Shown in pieces: positions 39,686 through 50,232 of a DNA stretch of 64,000 nt. A program made the position numbers and the translations under genes. The notes beneath the pieces are model-generated. The model saw only the letters and a list, made by a program, of their open reading frames with translations. It was not told the origin of the DNA and did no database searches. Positions within the stretch are counted from its first letter, which is position 1. Each line of letters opens with the position of its first letter. Location: contig CALJGI010000020.1 of the NCBI GenBank assembly GCA_938074045.1, positions 38,159-102,158 of the forward strand, in the 5' to 3' direction. Source of the stretch: an uncultured Halieaceae bacterium. Its GTDB lineage: Bacteria > Pseudomonadota > Gammaproteobacteria > Pseudomonadales > Halieaceae.

Positions 39686-40195
39686 ATGGATGCCCTTATC
39701 TCAGAGTTGAATAGCGCGGACTGGGCTATGTTGGTGATCGTCGGTCTGTCAGCACTGGTCAGTTTGTTGCGTGGTTTTGTGAAGGAGGCGATGTCATTGC
39801 TTGCCTGGGTTGCTGCCTTTGTTGTGGCAACTACTTTCAGAGACGCGATGGCAGCTGTGCTAACGCCCGCCATTGCGAGCGCCTCTCTGCGGTATTTAAG
39901 TGCGTATGGGATATTGTTCGCGGCAACGTTGATGGCGGGTGCACTGGTAAACGTTTTATTGGGGCAGTTGGTCAAGGCTACCGGCCTGACATCCCTGGAC
40001 CGCGTATTGGGCATGGGTTTTGGTCTGGCCCGCGGTGTTTTGATCGTCATGTTAATCGCCTATGTTTTGCAGTATCTGGTACCGATGGAAGAAGAAATAT
40101 TGTGGCGCACCTCGACATTGATCCCCCATGTAATGGTTATGCAGGATTGGGTTGAGGTTGTATTCTCTGATTTGCTCACCAGGGTGAGGGTTTGA
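39686..40195 (+). CDS. cvpA: CvpA family inner-membrane protein
   Basis: A 169-residue protein with four hydrophobic helices. The family marks are MLVIVGLSALVSLLRGFVKEAMSL (about 16-40) and LDRVLGMGFGLARGVLIVML (about 98-117). CvpA is linked to colicin V production and envelope homeostasis in enterics; its molecular role is unclear. It is 3 bases upstream of purF, the classic cvpA-purF pairing. Confidence 0.93.
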   Translation: MDALISELNSADWAMLVIVGLSALVSLLRGFVKEAMSLLAWVAAFVVATTFRDAMAAVLTPAIASASLRYLSAYGILFAATLMAGALVNVLLGQLVKATGLTSLDRVLGMGFGLARGVLIVMLIAYVLQYLVPMEEEILWRTSTLIPHVMVMQDWVEVVFSDLLTRVRV

Positions 40196-40198
40196 CGC

Positions 40199-41722
40199 AT
40201 GTGTGGGATAGTAGGTGTTGTCGGGCAACAGAACGTTAATCAGGAAATCTATGATGCGCTCACCGTTCTCCAGCACAGAGGACAGGATGCGGCGGGTATC
40301 ATGACCTGTTTTGAAGGTCGTATACAGCAGCGCAAGAGTAATGGACTGGTCAGGGATGTTTTTCGCGAACAACATATGCTGCGTTTGCAAGGAACAATGG
40401 GGATCGGCCACGTTCGCTATCCCACAGCCGGCAGTTCCGGTCCCGCGTTGGCGCAGCCGTTTTATGTGAATTCTCCCTATGGCATTGGACTGGCCCACAA
40501 TGGCAATCTGACCAATACAGAGGCGCTAACCCAGGAATTATTTCAATCTGATTTGCGTCACCTGAATACCGATTCGGATTCCGAGGTGTTGCTCAACGTT
40601 CTTGCACACGAACTGCAGAAACTCGGTAAACTCCAGCCGAATGCTGAGGACGTTTTTGCTGCTGTTGCCGGCGTTTACCGGCGCTGTGCCGGCGGTTACG
40701 CGGCAGTGGCGATGATAGCGAACTATGGTGTGCTCGGATTTCGCGATCCTCTAGGCATTCGCCCATTGGTTGTCGGTGAACGCACTACGAAGAATGGGAT
40801 CGAGTATATGCTGGCGTCGGAAAGTGTTGCACTCGATGTGCAGGGCTTTACCTTGCTGCGGGACGTGCAGCCTGGCGAAGCATGTTACATCGATGTTGAC
40901 GGTGAATTACATATGCGGGTGTGCGCTGAACACACTGCACTAACGCCCTGTATCTTCGAACACGTCTACTTCGCACGCCCAGACTCATTGATGGACGGTG
41001 TGTCAGTATACAAGTCCCGTTTGCGGCAGGGTGAGCGACTGGCGAAAAAAATTCTGCGCTTGCGGCCTGATCACGATATTGACGTTGTCATTCCCATACC
41101 GGATACAAGTCGCATCGCTGCACAGAGTATGGCCCACCAGTTGGGTGTCAAGTTCCGCGAAGGATTGATGAAAAACCGCTATATTGGTCGCACTTTCATC
41201 ATGCCAGGTCAGAGCCAGAGGAAGAAGTCGGTTCGCCAAAAGCTTAACGCGGTGGGATTGGAATTTGCCGGGAAAAATGTACTTCTGGTTGACGATTCCA
41301 TAGTGCGGGGCACTACCTGTAAGCAAATTATCGAGATGGCGCGAGACGCCGGAGCCGCCAAGGTGTACTTCGCCTCCGCCGCACCCCCGGTGCGCTACCC
41401 CAATGTTTATGGCATCGATATGCCCTCGGCAGATGAACTTATTGCGCACGGTAAAACCGAGGAGGAAATTCAGCGGCACATTGGCGCAGACTGGCTTGTT
41501 TACCAGGATCTGCCGGACCTTCTGGAGAGCTCGATTGAGGGAAATCCCGCTATCGAGTCATTTGAAGCGTCAGTCTTTGACGGCAGCTATGCCACCGGCG
41601 ATGTTGATCAGGTGTATCTGGACAAAATCGACGCGCTGCGCAACGATCAGGCTCAGAGTCAGCGTCGACAGGGCGAAGTCGAAGACGGCGACATTCTCGG
41701 TATACATAACGACACCTATTGA
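40199..41722 (+). CDS. purF: Amidophosphoribosyltransferase
   Basis: A 507-residue enzyme making phosphoribosylamine, the first committed step of purine synthesis. Cys2, exposed after Met removal (MCGIVGVVG), is the glutaminase nucleophile. [10 protein letters not shown] and NGNLTN are glutaminase-site motifs, and [14 protein letters not shown] is the PRPP-binding loop. No propeptide is present, as in E. coli. No PurR-like operator is evident in the 3-base gap to cvpA, so it is probably transcribed from upstream. Confidence 0.97.
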   Translation: MCGIVGVVGQQNVNQEIYDALTVLQHRGQDAAGIMTCFEGRIQQRKSNGLVRDVFREQHMLRLQGTMGIGHVRYPTAGSSGPALAQPFYVNSPYGIGLAHNGNLTNTEALTQELFQSDLRHLNTDSDSEVLLNVLAHELQKLGKLQPNAEDVFAAVAGVYRRCAGGYAAVAMIANYGVLGFRDPLGIRPLVVGERTTKNGIEYMLASESVALDVQGFTLLRDVQPGEACYIDVDGELHMRVCAEHTALTPCIFEHVYFARPDSLMDGVSVYKSRLRQGERLAKKILRLRPDHDIDVVIPIPDTSRIAAQSMAHQLGVKFREGLMKNRYIGRTFIMPGQSQRKKSVRQKLNAVGLEFAGKNVLLVDDSIVRGTTCKQIIEMARDAGAAKVYFASAAPPVRYPNVYGIDMPSADELIAHGKTEEEIQRHIGADWLVYQDLPDLLESSIEGNPAIESFEASVFDGSYATGDVDQVYLDKIDALRNDQAQSQRRQGEVEDGDILGIHNDTY

Positions 41723-41724
41723 GC

Positions 41725-42939
41725 ATGACTATGGAAGACTATGATCTGGATATTCTTCTGCGGGATGCGGGCCTGGACACTATCGCCGTGCGCGGGGGAC
41801 AGCGGCGTAATGCGGAGGGAGAACATTCGGAGGCACTTTTTCTTACCTCCAGCTATGTGTTCCCCGACGCAGCTACAGCGGCGGCGAGGTTCAGTGGCGA
41901 GGAAGAGGGTAATGTGTACTCTCGTTACACCAACCCTACGGTACGCAACTTTGAATCTCGAATAGCGGCGCTGGAGGGGGGTGAAACGGCGGTGGCCACA
42001 AGTTCCGGGATGGCGGCCATCATGAGTACGTTTATGGCGCTGCTGCAAGCAGGCGATCATGTTGTTTGCTCCCGGGATGTTTTTGGTACCACGACGGTTC
42101 TGTTAAACAAGTTCTTCGCCAAGTTTGGGGTGGAAGTGACTTTTGTCTCACTCACAAGTCAATCCCAGTGGCGCGAAGCGGTGCGGGAAAATACCCGGAT
42201 TTTGTTCCTCGAAACACCGTCAAATCCGCTGTGTGAAGTCGCTGATCTCGGTTTCCTCGCTGAACTGGCGGAAGCAGTTGGGTGTCTGCTGGTTGTCGAC
42301 AACTGTTTCTGCACGCCCGCCCTGCAACAGCCGCTCAAGCTCGGTGCTGATCTGGTTATACACTCGGCCACAAAATATCTCGATGGGCAGGGACGTTGTG
42401 TGGGTGGTGTTGTCGTCGGTAGGCATGAACTCCTGAACGAAGTGACGGCCTTTATGCGGGCCGCGGGGCCAACCATGAGCGCATTCAACGCCTGGGTATT
42501 CCTCAAAGGTCTGGAAACGCTGCGCCTGCGAATGGAGGCACACAGTCGCAGCGCCATGGACCTGGCCGTTTGGTTGCAGCAGCAGGAAGGTGTCGAGCGG
42601 GTTTACTATGCTGGCCTGGACGATCACCCGGGGCATGATCTCGCGTGTAGACAGCAGCGCGATTTTGGTGGTGTTTTGTCATTTTGCGTCACCGGCGGGA
42701 TGGAGTCTGCCTGGAAGTTTATTGACGCAACACGTCTGGTTTCTCTCACTGCAAATCTTGGCGACGCAAAAACGACCATCGTCCATCCTGCAACCACCAC
42801 ACATTCACGATTGTCCGAACAAGAGCGCGAGTTGGGGGGGATCACGCCCAACCTGATCCGGGTGGCAGTCGGACTGGAGGACGTTGCCGATCTTAAGACT
42901 GACATGGAAAGGGGCCTGGGTGCGTTGTCCGGCCGATAA
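41725..42939 (+). CDS. metZ: O-succinylhomoserine sulfhydrylase
   Basis: A 404-residue Cys/Met-metabolism PLP enzyme that makes homocysteine directly from O-succinylhomoserine and sulfide. YTNPTVRNFESRIAALEGGE, the PLP lysine in HSATKYLDGQGRC and TTHSRLSEQERELGGI are visible. Identification as MetZ rather than MetB/MetC rests on the purF-metZ neighbourhood and overall sequence style. Start candidates are TTG 41719, ATG 41725 and ATG 41731; ATG 41725 is used here. The MoxR gene begins 6 bases after its stop. Confidence 0.9.
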   Translation: MTMEDYDLDILLRDAGLDTIAVRGGQRRNAEGEHSEALFLTSSYVFPDAATAAARFSGEEEGNVYSRYTNPTVRNFESRIAALEGGETAVATSSGMAAIMSTFMALLQAGDHVVCSRDVFGTTTVLLNKFFAKFGVEVTFVSLTSQSQWREAVRENTRILFLETPSNPLCEVADLGFLAELAEAVGCLLVVDNCFCTPALQQPLKLGADLVIHSATKYLDGQGRCVGGVVVGRHELLNEVTAFMRAAGPTMSAFNAWVFLKGLETLRLRMEAHSRSAMDLAVWLQQQEGVERVYYAGLDDHPGHDLACRQQRDFGGVLSFCVTGGMESAWKFIDATRLVSLTANLGDAKTTIVHPATTTHSRLSEQERELGGITPNLIRVAVGLEDVADLKTDMERGLGALSGR

Positions 42940-42945
42940 GGATAT

Positions 42946-43866
42946 ATGAATAATCACATAGAGGCGGCAGTCCAGGAGATTGGTAAGGTTTTGCTGGGAA
43001 AGGAGGAGCAGATTCGCCTCTCCCTGTGCTGCCTTTTATCGCGGGGTCATCTGCTGATAGAGGATTTGCCGGGAATGGGAAAAACGACATTGTCGAACGC
43101 CCTGGCCAGCGTTCTCGGCCTCAGCTTTAACAGAGTTCAGTTTACCAGCGATCTTCTACCGGCCGATATTTTGGGGGTGTCAATTTATGATCAATCCAGC
43201 GGTGCTTTCAGTTTTCTCCCTGGGCCTGTGTTTACGCAGGTTCTACTTGCGGACGAGATAAATCGTACCACGCCCCGCACACAGAGTGCATTGTTGGAGG
43301 CCATGGGAGAAGGGCAGGTTACTCTGGAAGGTGAAACCCGCGCCTTACCCGAACCTTTTTTTGTCATTGCGACGCAAAATCCCGTATCCCAATCCGGCAC
43401 CTATCCTTTGCCTGAGTCACAACTGGACCGGTTTCTGATGCGTATAGAATTGGGCTATCCCGATCCGGCGGCTGAGCGCGAACTCTATCTCAATCCCGTG
43501 AATGCGTCTCAGGTCAAAGATCTACGAACCTGTCTTGATCCTGCCCAATTGACCGCCATCAGCGCACAAGTACAGCAGGTACATGCCTCAGACAACCTGT
43601 TGGATTACTTACAGAGACTGGTGGCATATACCCGCAATAGCGCCGAATTTGCCTTTGGTCTGAGCCCGCGGGGCGCGTTATCGCTTTTGTTGGGAGCCAA
43701 AACCTGGGCTGTTATGCATGGCCGTGAGCATGTGCTGCCCGAGGATATTCAATCCATACTGCCCGCAGTCGCCGGACACCGCCTGCAACCAACCCGGGAT
43801 TTTGCCGGTGATAGTGCCGCTCTCGTCCGGAATTTGCTTGCCAATGTCGATGTCATCGGCGGCTGA
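42946..43866 (+). CDS. Second MoxR family AAA+ ATPase
   Basis: A 306-residue paralogue of the MoxR at 14-15 kb. Walker A LPGMGKTT (about 44-51), Walker B LLADEINRTTPRTQSALLEAM and sensor region ATQNPVSQSGTYPLPESQLDRF are intact. It heads a three-gene module with a membrane-bound DUF58 protein and a TgpA-type transglutaminase. Immediate continuity with metZ suggests read-through from the biosynthetic genes. Confidence 0.93.
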   Translation: MNNHIEAAVQEIGKVLLGKEEQIRLSLCCLLSRGHLLIEDLPGMGKTTLSNALASVLGLSFNRVQFTSDLLPADILGVSIYDQSSGAFSFLPGPVFTQVLLADEINRTTPRTQSALLEAMGEGQVTLEGETRALPEPFFVIATQNPVSQSGTYPLPESQLDRFLMRIELGYPDPAAERELYLNPVNASQVKDLRTCLDPAQLTAISAQVQQVHASDNLLDYLQRLVAYTRNSAEFAFGLSPRGALSLLLGAKTWAVMHGREHVLPEDIQSILPAVAGHRLQPTRDFAGDSAALVRNLLANVDVIGG

Positions 43867-43899
43867 ACAGAATCCTTCAGGGGTTCGTCGAAGCAAAGC

Positions 43900-44922
43900 G
43901 TGTTCAGCGCTACGCTGAAACGTGTCAGGGAGCGTCAGAAAGCCCGTTTTAGTGCGTGGATGAATCGCCGTATTCCTGCGGCTCGGGAGGTGACGCTGGA
44001 CCAAAAGAGAATATTCATCTTCCCCTCGCGCACGGGTTTGTTCTTTTTGCTGGTTTTACTGCTGATGCTGGTTGCTTCAATCAATTACCAGAACAATATG
44101 GGATTCGCGCTTACCTTTCTGCTTGGTACTGTGTTTGTCATTGGCGTGTTGCATACCTACGCTAATTTGTCGGGCTTAACACTGCGGGCTGTACGAGCGG
44201 CTCCGGTTTTCGCAGGCCAGCTCAGCGAATTTGAGCTTCTCGTATCGCGGCCTCATCGCCGACAACATTACAGCTTGAACTTTCGGTGGTGTGATGAAAC
44301 CGCCACCATTAACCTGGATCATGGCAAGGAGGCAGAGGTCAAACTTTATCTCCTGGCGCCGCAACGGGGGTGGTACAACCCCGGACGCTTGTCGCTACAA
44401 TCATATTATCCATTGGGTTTGATCCGTACCTGGACCTGGATTGATCTGGACATACATGCTCTCGTATACCCGCGCCCGGTACAGGGCCCGGTGCCGGCGG
44501 GTGATCCCTCGGACTTCCCCGATGGAGACACCATTCCTGTAATCGGAAGCGACGATTTTTATGGGCTGAAGGATTATCAGCAAGGCGATTCACTTAAACA
44601 TGTCTATTGGAAAAGCGTCGCCAAGGGACAGCCCCTGCAATCCAAGCAATACAATGCCTATGCAGATAGAAGTGTCTGGCTTGACTGGGACAGTTATCAG
44701 GGCTTGCCCATAGAGACCCGATTATCCCATTTATGTTACTGGGTACTCCATTTTGATGCAGAGGGAGAGGAATACGGCATGCGGTTGCCCGGGTTTTCTG
44801 CGGATCCCGGCAGCGGTGAAGAACATCGCGATCTGTTGCTGCGTCAATTGGCACTCTTCGGTGTTGAACCGGAGTCAGGAACAGTATCAGGCGATTCGCC
44901 CGTAGAGCGGGAGGCTGCATGA
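43900..44922 (+). CDS. DUF58 domain membrane protein
   Basis: A 340-residue protein with a basic N-terminus, two adjacent membrane helices (about 47-67 and 72-88) and the DUF58 motif DFYGLKDYQQGDSLKHVYWKSVAKG (about 209-233). It is longer and membrane-anchored compared with the first DUF58 protein, as expected for the TgpA-linked type. Start GTG 43900. It overlaps tgpA by ATGA. Confidence 0.9.
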   Translation: MFSATLKRVRERQKARFSAWMNRRIPAAREVTLDQKRIFIFPSRTGLFFLLVLLLMLVASINYQNNMGFALTFLLGTVFVIGVLHTYANLSGLTLRAVRAAPVFAGQLSEFELLVSRPHRRQHYSLNFRWCDETATINLDHGKEAEVKLYLLAPQRGWYNPGRLSLQSYYPLGLIRTWTWIDLDIHALVYPRPVQGPVPAGDPSDFPDGDTIPVIGSDDFYGLKDYQQGDSLKHVYWKSVAKGQPLQSKQYNAYADRSVWLDWDSYQGLPIETRLSHLCYWVLHFDAEGEEYGMRLPGFSADPGSGEEHRDLLLRQLALFGVEPESGTVSGDSPVEREAA

Positions 44923-46910
44923 AGATTGAGCAGCAAATACCGCGCAATGCACTTTTCTGGATATTGTTGGCGCAGTTTTTCCTCTTGCTTCCTCACATAG
45001 CCCGTTTGCCGGGATGGGTGTTCGTTGTGTATCTCATCGCGGCGTTCTGGCGCATCATGGTTTATCGAGGACAGTGGTCATTTCCACCGCGTTGGCTGAA
45101 ATTGATCTTGATACTGGCTGGTTTTTTTGGCATTCAGGCCAGTTTTGGATCAATGCTCGGCTTGGAACCTACGGTGGCTCTTCTGTTGGTGGCTTTTGCG
45201 CTCAAGCTCATCGAGCTGTGTGAGCGAAAAGATGCCTATCTGGTCATTTTTCTTGGATTCTTTGTCTGTCTCACCGAGTTTTTGTTCAGTCAGGAACTAT
45301 TGATTGCCGCCTATAATCTGGTCTGTGTGATTGTGCTGCTGACGGCCTTGATTGCGCTTCATCAACCCGGTGAACAGAAACTGCAATTTGCCCCCCTGCG
45401 ACGAGCCAGTCTGTTCGTCATACAGGCGTTTCCGCTCATGGTTGTGCTGTTTGTCATATTCCCCAGGCTGCCGCCTTTGTGGTCTGTTCCTTTAAAGAGT
45501 AATGCGGCAAAAACCGGGGTAACGGATTTTATGTCCCCTGGCGACATCGCTCAGCTCAGCCGTTCAGATGAGGTCGCTTTTCGCGCGGAATTCGTTGGTG
45601 ATATTCCGCGGCAATCGGAGTTGTACTGGCGCGGTTTGGTCTTCTCCCGATTTGCAGGAAAGACCTGGAAACCAGTCGGCTGGCAAGATACACCAGCATT
45701 GGAGCGCCGTCCCCAGGCGCCTGCGGGCGAAATGGGAGAAGGACTTGAGTACACGGTTATCATGGAACCGACCCAGCAGCGTTGGCTCTATTCACTCAGG
45801 TACGCCTGGGAGCATTCTCGCAATGTGACTAAAACGGGTGATTTTCGGCTGGTTTCTCCCATCACTGTGCAAGATCAGTACCGCTACAGTGCAACCTCCT
45901 ACCCCGGTGCAGCACTGGAAACAGATCTGAGCGACTGGCGGCGTGAATTGGAACTTGAACTACCAGTGGTGGGAAATCAGAGGGCCAGAACCTTCGCCGT
46001 TGAGCGCCGGAATCAAGCCACAAGCGATTTGGCCTATGCCAATGACATTCTCGATTTCTTCAATGAGCAGGGGTTCAGTTATACATTGACGCCCGCGTTG
46101 TTGGGTGACAATACGGTAGACGATTTTTTGTTTAATACCAGGGAAGGCTTTTGCGAACATTATGCCAGTTCGTTTGTCTTCCTGATGCGCAGTGCAGGTG
46201 TTCCGGCCAGGGTGGTAGCCGGTTATCTGGGAGGGGAATTGAATCCCGTCAACAGGACGGTCATTGTTCGCCAGTTTGATGCCCACGCATGGGCTGAGAT
46301 CTGGCTCGAAGGACGCGGATGGACCAGAGTCGACCCTACCTCCGCTGTTTCCCCGGACAGAATAGAATGGGGACTGGAAAGGGCGTTGGCGGGAGAGGGC
46401 AGTTTTCTCGCTGACTCGCCACTCTCGCCTATTCATTTTCGAAATATTGATTGGCTGAACAAGATACGTCTACGCTATGACGCGATCACCTATGCCTGGC
46501 AGCTCGCGGTGCTGAGTTATGATAGCGATGAGCAATTTCACGTGCTGGAGGAATTTCTCGGTGAAATCACACCGCAACGGGTGATGCTGTTTATCCTGGC
46601 GGCGGGTATCCTGAGCTTGCTACCCATGATAGGTGTACTCCTATGGCAATCGCGTTCGCATCTGCCCAAAGAAGTGAGAATCTATAACAAGTATTGCCAC
46701 AAACTGGCTCAGCTGGGTACCCACCGATTTCCGCAGGAATCCCCGGGAGATTTTGCCGAGCGTGCTATTTTAGTTCATCCGCAGCTCGAGTCCGAGATAC
46801 GCCAGGTGACAAAATTGTTTGAAACCATTGCCTACAGTGGCCAGCCAGGCAGGGTAAGCCTGGCTGAGTTGCGGCACTCGGTGCGGCGTTTCGGAGTATT
46901 ACGCACCTAG
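44919..46910 (+). CDS. tgpA: TgpA-type membrane transglutaminase (DUF3488 + transglutaminase core)
   Basis: A 663-residue inner-membrane protein. About six hydrophobic helices fill residues 10-200 (DUF3488). The periplasmic transglutaminase-like domain has Cys412 (GFCEHYASSFVFLMRSAG), His456 (DAHAWAEIW) and Asp472 (RVDPTSAV), a complete Cys-His-Asp triad. A further helix lies near 555-575 and a DUF4129-like cytoplasmic tail follows. The homologue in P. aeruginosa (TgpA) is, as I recall, important for viability; the substrate is unknown. It is convergent with acnB, only 10 bases away. Confidence 0.92.
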   Translation: MKIEQQIPRNALFWILLAQFFLLLPHIARLPGWVFVVYLIAAFWRIMVYRGQWSFPPRWLKLILILAGFFGIQASFGSMLGLEPTVALLLVAFALKLIELCERKDAYLVIFLGFFVCLTEFLFSQELLIAAYNLVCVIVLLTALIALHQPGEQKLQFAPLRRASLFVIQAFPLMVVLFVIFPRLPPLWSVPLKSNAAKTGVTDFMSPGDIAQLSRSDEVAFRAEFVGDIPRQSELYWRGLVFSRFAGKTWKPVGWQDTPALERRPQAPAGEMGEGLEYTVIMEPTQQRWLYSLRYAWEHSRNVTKTGDFRLVSPITVQDQYRYSATSYPGAALETDLSDWRRELELELPVVGNQRARTFAVERRNQATSDLAYANDILDFFNEQGFSYTLTPALLGDNTVDDFLFNTREGFCEHYASSFVFLMRSAGVPARVVAGYLGGELNPVNRTVIVRQFDAHAWAEIWLEGRGWTRVDPTSAVSPDRIEWGLERALAGEGSFLADSPLSPIHFRNIDWLNKIRLRYDAITYAWQLAVLSYDSDEQFHVLEEFLGEITPQRVMLFILAAGILSLLPMIGVLLWQSRSHLPKEVRIYNKYCHKLAQLGTHRFPQESPGDFAERAILVHPQLESEIRQVTKLFETIAYSGQPGRVSLAELRHSVRRFGVLRT

Positions 46911-46920
46911 CAGGCAGAAA

Positions 46921-49515
46921 TCAGACAGCCACCTCTTCAATTTGCACCGCTGCTATCCGCGAGCCTTCTTCGGCACCGCGCTGAAACTCCTCAATCTGGT
47001 CGAAGTTCATGTAGCGATATATCTCGGCTGACATGGAGTCCAGGCTGGCGGTGTGTTCCAGGTATTCTGCCGGCGTTGGCAATCTGCCCATGACCGCACC
47101 CACGGCGGCGAGCTCTGCTGAAGTCAGATAAACATTGGCCCCGTCGCCCAGGCGGTTGGGGAAGTTGCGCGTCGAGGTCGAAAGAACGGTAGAGCCGGCG
47201 GCCACGCGGGCCTGATTCCCCATGCACAGAGAGCAACCTGGCATCTCTGTCCGTGCGCCTGACCGTCCAAAGATATTGTAGTAGCCTTCCTCCATGAGCA
47301 GATGCTCATCCATTTTAGTGGGTGGTACGATCCACATGCGTGTGGAAATACCACCCTCGTGTTGATCGAGCAGTTTTCCAGCGGCGCGGAAGTGACCTAT
47401 GTTGGTCATACAAGATCCGATAAAGACCTCATCCACGTGATCACCAGCTACCTCGGACAGCAGGCGAGCGTCGTCTGGATCATTGGGTGCGCAGACGATC
47501 GGCTCTTTAACATCAGCGAGATCGATCTCAAGTACGGTGGAGTATTCTGCATCTGGGTCGGCACTCATGAGCGTGGGGTTTGCCAACCACTCTTCCATCT
47601 TGGTGGCGCGGCGTTCCAGAGTGCGCTTGTCACCGTATCCTTGACTGACCATCCATCTCAGCAGTGTGATATTGGATCGCAGATAATCCGCGACTGAATC
47701 TTCGCTTAGTTTGATGGTACAGCCAGCGGCAGAGCGTTCTGCGGACGCATCAGACAATTCAAATGCTTGCTCGACGGTGAGGTCAGGCAGGCCTTCGATC
47801 TCCAGGATTCGGCCCGAGAAGATATTTTTCTTGCCGGCCTTTTCTACCGTCAACAGACCTTCTTTGATGGCGTAGTAGGGTATGGCGTGGACCAGGTCGC
47901 GAAGAGTAATGCCCGGTTGCATGTCGCCCTTGAATCGAACCAGCACGGATTCAGGCATATCCAGTGGCATAACCCCGGTGGCAGCGGCAAACGCGACGAG
48001 TCCGGAGCCCGCCGGGAAGGATATTCCCATTGGAAATCTTGTGTGTGAGTCTCCACCTGTACCTGCCGTGTCAGGTAAGAGCATGCGGTTAAGCCAGGAG
48101 TGGATGATACCGTCTCCGGGCCGCAGTGATACACCGCCGCGTGTCATGATGAAGTCGGGCAGGCTGTGTTGCGTATCAATATCTACCGGCTTGGGATAGG
48201 CGGCGGTGTGACAAAAAGACTGCATGGTGAGGTCGGCGGAGAACCCAAGACAAGCCAGGTCTTGCAATTCATCTCTGGTCATGGGGCCGGTGGTGTCCTG
48301 AGAGCCTACCGTAGTCATTCGGGGTTCACAGTAGGTTCCGGGTCGCACGCCAACTACGCCACAGGCCTGTCCAACCATTTTCTGAGCGAGGGTGTATCCG
48401 GCGTTGCTCGCCGCCGGCTCTGCCGGACGACGAAAAATTTCAGAGGGCTCCAGTTCGAGTTCTTCGCGAGCCCGAGCGGTCAGACCTCGGCCTATGATCA
48501 AGTTGATGCGCCCGCCTGCTTGAACCTCATCCAGCAGGACGTCACTCTTGAGCTCGAATTCACTGATTGTATTGCCGCTACCATCCAGAATTTTTCCTTC
48601 ATAGGGTTTTATTTCGATCACGTCACCCATATTCAGTTGTTCAACGGGCGCTTCAAATACCAGCGCCCCGGCATCTTCCATGGTGTTGTAAAAAATGGGA
48701 GCGATTTTGCCACCTATACAAATTCCACCACCACGTTTGTTGGGTACACCTGGAATATCATCACCTATATACCAGAGCACTGAGTTGGTAGCTGATTTTC
48801 GGGATGAACCGGTGCCTACCACATCACCGACGAAGGCGACGGGAAGTCCGCCGGCTTCCAGGTCTTCGATCTGCTGCTTGGAATTGGTGATACCTTCCCG
48901 TGGCATTTTGTACATGGCAAGGGCGTGCAGAGGAATGTCAGGCCGCGACCAGGCATCAGGAGCAGGGGACAGATCATCGGTGTTGGTTTCCCCTGATACT
49001 TTGAAAACTTTAACTTTTATAGAATCTGCAACCGCCCCCCTGGTGGTAAACCATTCCGCATCAGACCAGCTTTGTAAAACTTCCGCCGCTGGCGCACAGC
49101 CATCCTTCGCAAGCGCTGCGACGTCGTGAAAACTATCAAACATCAGTAATGTATGCTTTAGTTCTGCAGCTGCTTGTCCCGCAAGTTCAGGATCCTCCAG
49201 CATTTCTATCAGTGGCTCGATGTTGTAACCACCGTGCATGTCGCCCAGCATACGCACAGCACGTTCGCGATCAATCAGTGGGCTGCTCGCCTCATTTCTC
49301 ACCAGAGCAGCGAGAAAGCCCGCCTTGACGTAGGCTGCTTCATCCACGCCAGGTGGAACCCTGTTAGCGATCAGATCAACCAGGGTATCCTCTTCACCTG
49401 CGGGTGGGGCTTTGAGGAGCTCAATGAGCTCAGCGACTTGATCGGCGCTCAAGGGGGTAGGGGGGATTCCCTGTGCAGCTCGTTCGGCAACATGACTACG
49501 ATAGGCTTCCAGCAC
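46921..49515 (-). CDS. acnB: Aconitate hydratase B
   Basis: An 864-residue TCA-cycle enzyme interconverting citrate and isocitrate through a [4Fe-4S] cluster. It begins [22 protein letters not shown], the HEAT-like N-terminal domain of AcnB, followed by the swivel domain. Cluster cysteines are in [14 protein letters not shown] and [13 protein letters not shown] near the C-terminus. Length and domain order are normal for AcnB. A perfect -10 box lies upstream. Confidence 0.97.
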   Translation of the reverse strand: MLEAYRSHVAERAAQGIPPTPLSADQVAELIELLKAPPAGEEDTLVDLIANRVPPGVDEAAYVKAGFLAALVRNEASSPLIDRERAVRMLGDMHGGYNIEPLIEMLEDPELAGQAAAELKHTLLMFDSFHDVAALAKDGCAPAAEVLQSWSDAEWFTTRGAVADSIKVKVFKVSGETNTDDLSPAPDAWSRPDIPLHALAMYKMPREGITNSKQQIEDLEAGGLPVAFVGDVVGTGSSRKSATNSVLWYIGDDIPGVPNKRGGGICIGGKIAPIFYNTMEDAGALVFEAPVEQLNMGDVIEIKPYEGKILDGSGNTISEFELKSDVLLDEVQAGGRINLIIGRGLTARAREELELEPSEIFRRPAEPAASNAGYTLAQKMVGQACGVVGVRPGTYCEPRMTTVGSQDTTGPMTRDELQDLACLGFSADLTMQSFCHTAAYPKPVDIDTQHSLPDFIMTRGGVSLRPGDGIIHSWLNRMLLPDTAGTGGDSHTRFPMGISFPAGSGLVAFAAATGVMPLDMPESVLVRFKGDMQPGITLRDLVHAIPYYAIKEGLLTVEKAGKKNIFSGRILEIEGLPDLTVEQAFELSDASAERSAAGCTIKLSEDSVADYLRSNITLLRWMVSQGYGDKRTLERRATKMEEWLANPTLMSADPDAEYSTVLEIDLADVKEPIVCAPNDPDDARLLSEVAGDHVDEVFIGSCMTNIGHFRAAGKLLDQHEGGISTRMWIVPPTKMDEHLLMEEGYYNIFGRSGARTEMPGCSLCMGNQARVAAGSTVLSTSTRNFPNRLGDGANVYLTSAELAAVGAVMGRLPTPAEYLEHTASLDSMSAEIYRYMNFDQIEEFQRGAEEGSRIAAVQIEEVAV

Positions 49516-49580
49516 GTTTTTATCCTCTAGACATTGTATTGAGGGAGCGCAATTGAGGTGGCTCCGACAGAAGGTGGGGG

Positions 49581-49609
49581 ATTATAGCCAAGAAGACACG
49601 GCAAGTTAA
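49581..49609 (-). promoter_or_regulatory. Candidate sigma-70 promoter of acnB
   Basis: On the minus strand TTAACT (49609-49604) and a consensus TATAAT (49586-49581) are 17 bases apart. Transcription would start near 49574, giving a leader of about 59 bases before the acnB ATG at 49515. The -10 is perfect and the -35 matches 4 of 6 positions. Confidence 0.6.
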
Positions 49610-49720
49610 ATTGACAGTACAAATAGCGGCTATTGGCTGGTCTATCCGATGTAATTTTCTACCCGGGCTGCGAGGTCTCGCGTACACTGAGTGGGCTGTT
49701 ATCAGGATAGGAATCCTCAT

Positions 49721-50158
49721 TTGACCCACATTTCGACACCTTGCATTGGCATTTGCTCTACCGGCATCGGTGGTGATGTGTGTCGCGGGTGTAAACGTTT
49801 TGCGCACGAAGTTGTCGCCTGGAATGGCTACTCAGAGGAGGAAAAGGCAGTTGTCATGGAACGTCTGTCCTCCCTGGCCGCACAGGTGATAGCCGATAAG
49901 ATCAATGTAGTGAATGCTCAATTGTTACAGGAGCAGCTGGATCAGCGGGGCATTGAGGTGTCACACCCGGGCGGAGATACGCAACGCGTACTGGCGCTGC
50001 TGCGCGCAGCAGCAGGTCAGCTCGATATCCCCGAAAACTTTGGTCTGAAACTCTCTTCTGAAATGGCGGCTTTGTCTCCACTGCGAATGCGAGATCGAAT
50101 CGATACCGATTTCTATGAACTTTCAGAAGCACATTACGAACGCTATATTAAAGTCTGA
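49721..50158 (+). CDS. DUF1289 family protein
   Basis: A 145-residue protein. The N-terminal CIGICSTGIGGDVCRGCKRFAHEVVAWN (residues 8-35) is the DUF1289 motif with four cysteines, likely a small metal site. The C-terminal part is helical and acidic, longer than minimal DUF1289 proteins. The start may be TTG 49721 or GTG 49691; TTG is chosen because the domain begins right after it and AGGATAGGA lies upstream. Function unknown. Confidence 0.75.
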   Translation: MTHISTPCIGICSTGIGGDVCRGCKRFAHEVVAWNGYSEEEKAVVMERLSSLAAQVIADKINVVNAQLLQEQLDQRGIEVSHPGGDTQRVLALLRAAAGQLDIPENFGLKLSSEMAALSPLRMRDRIDTDFYELSEAHYERYIKV

Positions 50159-50232
50159 AGTACTGGAATGGGTAAATCCTCCAACATGCAGTTCCGGCGT
50201 GAAGCGGGCAGGAATTAAGGAGCACAGTCAGT

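Noticed and set aside
48166..48783. 205-codon plus-strand frame inside acnB
   Set aside because: Shadow of acnB on the opposite strand with no family resemblance.
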